Shown one piece after another: positions 57,000-64,000 of a stretch of 64,000 bases of DNA (positions are counted from its first letter, which is position 1; every line of letters starts with the position of its first letter). A program made the position numbers and the translations under genes. Origin of the DNA: Hippasteria phrygiana (lineage: Eukaryota; Echinodermata; Asteroidea; Valvatida; Goniasteridae); the NCBI GenBank assembly GCA_037893225.1, contig JAZGUH010000116.1, positions 4,216,001 through 4,280,000 on the forward strand, given 5' to 3'. The notes beneath the pieces are model-generated. The model had not been told where the DNA came from, did not search any database, and saw nothing but the letters and a program-made list of their open reading frames with translations.

Positions 57000-59900
57000 G
57001 CGCTCGAATATTTTATGACGTCACTGGTAACATTTGTTGAAAAGCACAGTCTTGCCGGACAAACATCTAATCGCCAAATATGAAAACCTTGTGTTTTGTA
57101 CCTCATGACATATGACGTTTTCAAAAAATTGCTTGATTTTGTGCTTTTTGCTTGCAATTTGATACCTGATGACGTCATCATGACGTCATTGCATTTGTGA
57201 ACATCTTCAACAGAGTGTGTATGTATATACATGTACAAGTATGCCATTTGTCTGCCTAAGGTATAAAAAATTATGACAAAGTGTCTCGTTGAGGGTACTT
57301 TAACAGGTATAATTCATAGAATAATAACACATAACATATAATGATGAGGGTGTTATTGACACTTGTGGAGCCCCGGACGGGGATCAACGGTATAGGAAAT
57401 GTACGGCTTTGTCACTAATCAGCAAATAAATTTTCTTATAACATAACGTCACATTGCAATGCTGCCCTCAACAGCTTCATGGAAAAAATACGAAAGGGAG
57501 GGCGCTAGACCGACCTAACGGTCCCGAACTGCACGACGCTACGCACGTTCTATGAGGGGTTGGCGGGTGGTCGAAGTGACATTGCAAGGGAGAATTATAT
57601 AGCAGAAAAAACAAATTTAACGTTTTTGTAAAATAATTGTTTCGACTTTTCTACGTTTTTTCCATAGGGAATGTTTAAGTTCGCTGATTGCCAATAAATA
57701 CAAGGAAGTTTGAGATCTACTTGTTTTCTGCCATGCACGTCCGCATATGTTTGTATTCATGTTACTGATCCGTGAATTGCTAACAGTGTCCCTGTACCAT
57801 CCGTTGACTTTGAGCTTCCGATGATCCAAGACGTAGAGGTCAAATAAGAAACACCAAATATGTCGATGTACATTAGATCAATCTGATGTTCACATATGAA
57901 AACTTGAAATATCATACTTCTGCTTTTAAATTGACACATCATGACGTCATTACGTTTTTGCACATCTTCAATAGAGTGTGTATGAAATGTACCAAGTTTA
58001 AACTTGATAATGAAGTTGCATGTTGTTTTACAGTTCTGGGGAATAAAGAAAGACAAGAAGAAAAACAATGCATAGAAATATTCAACAATATGATGAGACT
58101 ATTATCGACACTTGCGGAGCCAGGGATGGAGATCAACAATTATGAGGAATGTACGGCTTGCTACCCAATCAGCAAATGAATTTTCTAGTAGCATCACGTC
58201 CCATTCCAATGCTACCCTCAACAGCCTCATATCATAAGAAAAAGAAAAAATACCCAGATGTAGGTGGTGGACCGACCTAACGGTCCCCAACTGCACGGGT
58301 ACAGTTCGGGACCGTTAGGTTGGTCTAGCGCCCTCTCTTGAGTGTTTGTTTCCACGAGGCACTACGCTAAAGCACGTTTGATGAGGGAGTTGGTGGGTGG
58401 TCGAAGTGACATTCCAAGGGTGCCAAGGGGAATGTTAAAGTTCGCTGATTGCCCAAAAAATACAAGAAAGTTTATGACATACTTTTTTCTGCCATTTGAA
58501 ATAAACATGAAGGCTATAGCTGTTAGGGTTGATTTTTCAGAATTTTTCAGATGATAAAGGCTCTTTTCATTGCTATTTCCAGCCTGATGACGTCATCAAT
58601 CTGATCATGCACACACGTGTTGTCTGCCCGAGGGTCATCATATAACTCAGTGAAAATCGCAAACTTCGACACAGACATTGACTGTCATGAACATGCATTT
58701 TGGAGATTTTTCAACCTGCCGCACTGAACTTATATCTCTCGCGGTTGAAGGTTTAAAGGTCTATTCATTTTACCTTCCGGTCTGATGACGTCATCAATAT
58801 TTCTCCACCTCAACTTGTTCTTAGCATGAAGCTGATTATCTACATTATTATAAAGTGATTTCAGCCAACTTCGCCGCACACATCAGCCGATTATTCATTT
58901 TAAACATTTTTCAACCTGCCACTAGAGGGCGCTCTAACATTTTATGACGTCACCGGTAATTTTTTGTAAAGTACAATCTAGCCAGAGACTAACATCGTTG
59001 AAAGCAAGTTCACATCTTTCCCCACTTTTAAATTATAAGGCACTTCCGGTTTGGACCGGAAGGAAGGGTCATGTGATTTTGCACGTAATATAAAAAATGA
59101 AGACCCTGGATTATTCCATCAATTCCCGTAAAAAACAAAATCAGATCTCTCACGGTTGATTTTATATTGATTTTCAAAGATTAAATCTAGAAATCTTTGA
59201 TTGCTTGTAATCTGATACTTGATGACGTCATCGTGACGTCATTATCAGAAAGCTTGAGAGCTATGTCAACTGTGCTATCTGAAGCAAAAATCTGGAATAT
59301 ATCTCTCGCCGTTGTTTTTTCAGCAATTTTTGAAGGTTTCAAAGTCTTTTCATTGTCACTTCCGGTTTGATGACGTCATCAATATGAGCCCTTGCACACG
59401 TGTTGCCTGCATGAAGGTCATCATACATGTATATATCAATTATAAAGTGATTACCGCAAACTTCGCAACACACATCAACTGAAAGTTCATTTTGAACATT
59501 TTTAAACCTGCCGCTAGAGGGCGCTCGAATATTTTATGACGTCACCGCTAACATTTTTGAAAAGTTCAGCCTGGCCAAAGACTAACAGCGTTGAAAGCAA
59601 GTTCAAATCTTTTTCTACTTTTAAATTATAAGGCACTTCCGGTTTCGACCGGAAGGAAGGGTCATGTGATTTTGCACGCACGACAAAAAATGAAGACCTA
59701 TATTTATCCTATCAATTACCGTAAAAATCAAGTTCAGGTCTGTCACGGTTGATTTTATATTGATTTTCAAAGAATAAATCAACAAATCTTATATTGCTTG
59801 TAATCTGATACATGATGACGTCATCATGACGTCATTACATTTTTGCACATCTTCAATACAGTGTGCATGCATATGTGAGGTTTGAACTTGATATGAGTTT

Positions 59901-60012
59901 CCATGTAGTCACATTAACCTGGAGAAAAAAGGGTAGAAAAAGATCAGAAGAATAATAATAATAGTAAATTCGTACAATAACAATAGGTGTTGGGCTGTAT
60001 AGCCCAACACCT
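57000..60012 (+). repeat. TGACGTCA-rich ~590-bp tandem array C, ending in a hairpin
   Basis: Blocks recur about 585-594 bp apart: CTAGAGGGCGCTC near 58922 and 59514, GGCACTTCCGGTTT near 59040 and 59633, TGATGACGTCATC at 58786 and 59371, and the doublet at 59222 and 59816. I count about 13 exact TGACGTCA sites. Internal hairpins based on GACCGACCTAACGGTCC occur at 57503-57535 (single arm) and 58270-58325 (both arms). The array ends with AATAATAATA and a 12-bp stem hairpin, AGGTGTTGGGCT-GTAT-AGCCCAACACCT, at 59985-60012. Period and architecture match arrays A and B, though the unit sequence is largely different. Confidence 0.8.
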
Positions 60013-62140
60013 AATAATAATGGAACCCTTACAAATTAAATTAGTAATACATGTATCAAGGCTTGAATTTCCTTTTTTTAAACTGTCAAAATATAATTTT
60101 GTTTTAAAGTTATCCATAGACACATTTGTGTCGTTGTGGATTTTCATCATGGCGCCTTTTGCCTGACGCGTGTGTCAACAGATCGATAGTCAAGCGTGAT
60201 TGTTCACTAGCTGATCGTTAATGTAGACATAAGAATAACTACTGTTCATGTGAAAATGGTCTCACAAGTTAATGAATCAGGTAAAAAGGTGATGTAAAAA
60301 GGTGATGGTCTTTTTGCTGAAATAAACTGCCGTTTTTTGGGGCTCGGCACTGCGGTTTGCTGCGCAATGCAATTTTGTGTGCCTTATGTCGACTGGCTCG
60401 TTGACGTTCGAAAAAAAATTGAGTTCATGCGGTTGTCCCAGTTACGAAATACAGCCAAATCCCTTTCAAATCAAGATCATACCTGATGTATTTTGTTTAT
60501 TGTTGATGAAATTAACCATAATTTTCCTGTTAAATTTAACAGGAGCTTCTACCCCATTGTGGGATTTTAATTTTCTACCCTGTAGTAAAAAAATGGATCA
60601 TACCCACTCCCACACCCATATAGCTTTATGGACTATTCTATTTGTATTACATGGGGGCGTTTTGTTTGAGTGTTTTTAGGTTGGACTTAGTCATTTGTCA
60701 ACCTTGCCGTTGGTCATTTTTGGTGTAAAATTACATTTTTGACATCCATTTTATTGCACATTATGATGTTTAACAACTCAAAACCAACTGGAACCAATAG
60801 TATTTCTGGAAAACAATGGGAAAAAACAAGTTAAAGTTTACTTTAAGCGTTTATTTACACTTTGACAGATATTTAAATATGCCTTTTTATTCAGTTTCAG
60901 AAAAATTGAACATTTTCGTACACATTTCCTATACAAAATAATGTCATTTTGAGCAACATATATTTGGCCATAACTTTGGATTGCACTGGTCAATTGGGGC
61001 CATTTTACCATCATTTGTTTTCTTTTTTGGTGGGCTTTACAATGAAAACAATCTCTTAAACAAATAAAACCTTTACAAAAAAAGTTCACTAGCCCTAATA
61101 ATAGTTAACCAAATAAAGCCTGTACCATATGGTTTGTACATTAACGAGGTCGTTGTCATGGCTACGTGCGTAGCATTGAGTCACAGGGCCTGGCCAAAAG
61201 TTCAGACACCAAATCGTTCCAGTGTAAACGGTCCTCTATATTTCGCTGGAATGTCTAAGTACACGGAAATTGGACGTTCGGGTTTAGCTCTAGTGTTTGG
61301 CGTGATTTGTAGTGACTGCATTAAATATTCGAATTGTGTGTGATTGGGTAAGGTTCGTGGCGAGGTCAGCATTGCTAAGAGATGAAAGAATTGCCCTAAC
61401 TTTTTGTAACAGCATTTGTAAAGTGCTTTTAAAATGTTTCCTTCAAGACCATGTGGACACAACAAACCGTGTTTCGTTTAAATTTTCTATTGGTATATTA
61501 ATCTTAAAATTGCTCATAATGTTTTGTAATTTGTCCCCACACTGCAGTAATGCTTCACAATGGGTGGCAGGCTGTGACATGTTTGAACTGCTTGTCTACT
61601 TCATACGGCGTTTGCAAGATGCTTTCATCTCTTGTTTTTCTCCGTAAGTACATACAGAGTTGACTTTTCGATCACATCTGTATTTCCTGTTAAGAGGATG
61701 AAAATAACTGTTAAAAAGTGCAAAAGGCACACGGTTTTTGGAATGAGTGAAGTGATTAATAAGTGTTCTTTTTCCAGTCGTGTGTTGAATAAAGCTGCTT
61801 GACCATGCTCTCAAAAAAAATCATTTTCCCCGAACAATTTTCAATTGGTACCGGTATGTTTTGTTTTCTCGACAAAAAAACTTTTACCGATTTTTGGCTT
61901 TTGTCATCCTCTGAGAAGGGCTTGGTTTTGGAATAGTTTAGAGAATTAGTGCCCCATCCGTCAGGCATAATAATCTGATACGTTTTTTTTATGTTATTTG
62001 TTTGTCAGAATCGCGTCATGATGAGGGACGTGCCATGTTTACAACCTTGCCGATGAATGAACCTGCACTTCTCTGGATGTCTTGGAATTTCTTATTAAAC
62101 GGTCTGTGAAAAGAGCTTAACTCTTAAAACACATTGAATA
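60013..62140. other. Interval without a supported gene
   Basis: Frames at 60377-60679, 61134-61343 and 61202-61465 are short, overlap on opposite strands and carry no recognised motif. No repeats or RNA genes are evident by eye. Confidence 0.4.
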
Positions 62141-62471
62141 ATCTCTTAATGTAAAAGAGTGAAAAACTCACTCTCTAAAATAGTGAATCCCTTCTCAAAC
62201 CACTTCAAAAGAGTGAATCTCTTATAAAAACCACTCAAAAAGAGTGAAAACCACTCGAAAGGAGTGAAATTTCCACTCTTTCGAGGAGCCGTATAAGGGA
62301 CAACTCTAAAAAAAAAAAAAGGAGTTGTTCCTTTATATACGGCTCCACGAAGGAGTTAAAATTTCACTCTTTTCGAGTGGCTTTTATAAGAGATTCACTC
62401 TTTTGGAGTGGTTTGAGAAGGGATTCACTCTTTTGGAGTGTGAGTTTTTCACTCTTTTACATCAAGAGAGA
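62141..62471. mobile_element. Intact ~331-bp foldback element built of GAGTG words
   Basis: The two halves are near-perfect reverse complements about a centre near 62308. The left half has AAAAGAGTGAAAA and AACCACTCAAAAAGAGTGAA, and the right half has the mirrored TTTTCACTCTTTT and TTCACTCTTTTGGAGTGG. The tip is ACAACTC-A(n)-GGAGTTGT. The arms themselves are internally repetitive. It has no coding capacity. Its relative inside the LINE at 23410 shows the A-to-G bias. Confidence 0.9.
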
Positions 62472-63554
62472 TGTATACACTCCTTTGAAATTTATGAAAG
62501 TTACGAGACGCCATTTTGTGGTTTTCCATTTTAAAATGCGTCTGTTTTGACGTTAATTTTCGCAATTTACTGAAAACCGATACCTTCACGAAAAGAAAAT
62601 CTGTACTTCTATTATGTAGGCCCTACAAGTTTCATAAACCCTGTAGCAAGATAAAACGATCATGTAAAAACGTTTTATATAGAATGCCATTGGCAGAGGA
62701 CGGCTTAAAAAATAATGTGTACTTCATTTACGTTGTCATTTTTTTCTTTTGTTAGATTTAAAACTCACCTCCCTAGCCTGTCGACGTTCAAACTGACACC
62801 ACTGTATAATTTTGCTTCAATGTAAATGTTTACCATTGTGTATGTTACTTGAATTAATTTGATTTGAAAGAACGAAATGGTTCAACTTTTTTCAACTTGT
62901 CTACTTTTTATCTTTTGATCAAAAAGGTATTTATTAATGAGGATAATGGTGTGATGGGGGACTTTCATAGATGTTGAAAACCGGTAAGGGTCCCGTCGCA
63001 ATTGCCTTTGGCCAGACCCGTAACATATTTTGTCAACACTATACACACTCCATCACACTAGTACTCGTTCAGTTGAGGACAAGTTCATATTATTGCAAGA
63101 AAGCCAAAGTGAACGCAAATTTTTAATGTCACGGAAATTATTCCCGCATGCGCTACGAAAAGGGAGAAAATAACTATATATCTATAAATAGATATCTAAT
63201 TCGTTTGTTTTTGCTCTTGCGGCCTGGGGTATGACCTGGCCTTTAGACCTTCAAGTTTGGTCAGGTCATATTACTAACTTACTTTATTTCTTGAATGCAA
63301 TATACATTTGCAAACCATCAACATTAAAACTCCCAAACTATTGTGAAATATGTTTCTTGATTGTAAATGAATAATAGTCTCAAGCATCCTGAGAAATCAT
63401 GACATCTTGCGGGCTGTCATTTTCAAGAAAAGTTTACTTGTTTGTATCATTTCCAACATTCTTTGTAATGAAATTAGAATGACATTAATTCTGTTTACAT
63501 GTACATGTATTTGATTTGTTATCGTTTGCAGAAATTAACTTCAAATATCCCTAT
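62472..63554. other. Interval with one imperfect inverted repeat
   Basis: At about 62948-63061 GTGTGATGG, GTTGAAAACCGGTAAGGGTC and their partners GACCCGTAAC-ATATTTTGTCAAC and CCATCACAC form a long imperfect hairpin, possibly a small MITE. No gene is supported elsewhere in the interval. Confidence 0.45.
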
Positions 63555-64000
63555 TATGTTACAGGAACATGTCCACAGAGTTGCAATAGTGTGCCATAAA
63601 GTTGCAGTGATTGTGCCAAAAGGCCAATTAAGTTGCAGTGACGTGCCCAATAAAATTGCAATTGCGTCCCATAAAGTTGCTATTACGTTCCAACAAAGTT
63701 GCGGTGATGACGTGCCCAAAAAGTTGCAGTGACGTGCCAATTAGGTTGCAGTGACGTCCCTAATAAAGTTGCAATTACGTCCCATCAAGTGGCTTTTAGG
63801 TTCCAACAAAGTTGCAGAGATGTGCCCACAAGGTTGCAATAACGTATGTAAATGGTTGTAGAAACGTCCCTTATTATAAAGGTTGCTGTAACGTGATAAT
63901 CAAGTTGTAATCACGTCCCCATAAGGTCGTACAAACGTGCATACGTTGCTGTTACTAGGTGCCCATTAGGTCGTTTTAAGTTACGTGACGTCAAGGTTGT
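63555..64000 (+). repeat. Degenerate tandem array of ~22-bp units (AAAGTTGCAGTGACGTGCC)
   Basis: About 18 units of 21-27 bp follow each other to the window edge, each with GTTGC(A/T), then ACGT(G/C)CC, then an A-rich linker. The array continues beyond the window. It resembles the array at 54190-55012 in its GTTG and ACGT words but has a shorter period. Confidence 0.8.

Noticed and set aside
59985..60016. Helitron 3' end (hairpin followed by CTAA)
   Set aside because: The hairpin abuts CTAAT directly instead of lying a few bases upstream, arrays A and B lack CTRR after their hairpins, and no Rep/helicase sequence or TC start was seen.

Overview
This window looks like an accessory, transposon-dense stretch of an animal genome, not a prokaryotic one. 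Open frames are short and broken, there are splice-like borders, no operons, and many nested mobile elements. The AT-rich composition, the abundance of TACATGTA and AGGCCTA words, tRNA-derived SINE pieces and CR1/jockey-like LINE relics fit a marine deuterostome, most likely an echinoderm. That placement is an inference.

Layout. 1-4890: a LINE ORF2 endonuclease relic, split by a 3.72-kb terminal-inverted-repeat element (36-3755) flanked by TAA; removing the insert restores an open frame. 6102-11584: the best gene in the window, a DDE-transposase-like protein in four candidate exons, with two introns carrying arrays of a ~585-bp unit rich in TGACGTCA palindromes that end in hairpins. 15958-19503 (minus): a BEN-domain gene with one in-frame stop. 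18111-34999: an almost perfect tandem duplication (period 8,449 bp). Each copy holds the BEN 5' exon, a LINE with RT domain, and a Ty3/gypsy-like gag with CCHC, MYND and protease relics. 35593-39750: the matching gypsy RT/RNase H half, itself broken by a hAT-like element (8-bp target duplication) and a MITE. 39788-40060: a tRNA-derived SINE. 42091-48949: a foldback element split by a LINE, which is in turn split by another inverted-repeat element. 51168-51833: a C-rich minisatellite. 54190-55012 and 63555-64000: degenerate ACGT-rich arrays. 57000-60012: a second TGACGTCA array. 62141-62471: a clean foldback element.

How the parts relate. Most of the window can be read as a stratigraphy of insertions, and four layers can be ordered from target duplications. 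The most unusual signal is at 23410-23745 (copied at 31859-32194). There a foldback sequence inside a LINE 3' region differs from its intact relative at 62141-62471 almost only by A-to-G changes on the LINE sense strand in both arms, as expected if the LINE RNA was edited by ADAR before reverse transcription. No tRNA, rRNA, CRISPR array or complete ordinary host gene was recognised. All assignments come from reading the sequence by eye; none has been searched against a database.
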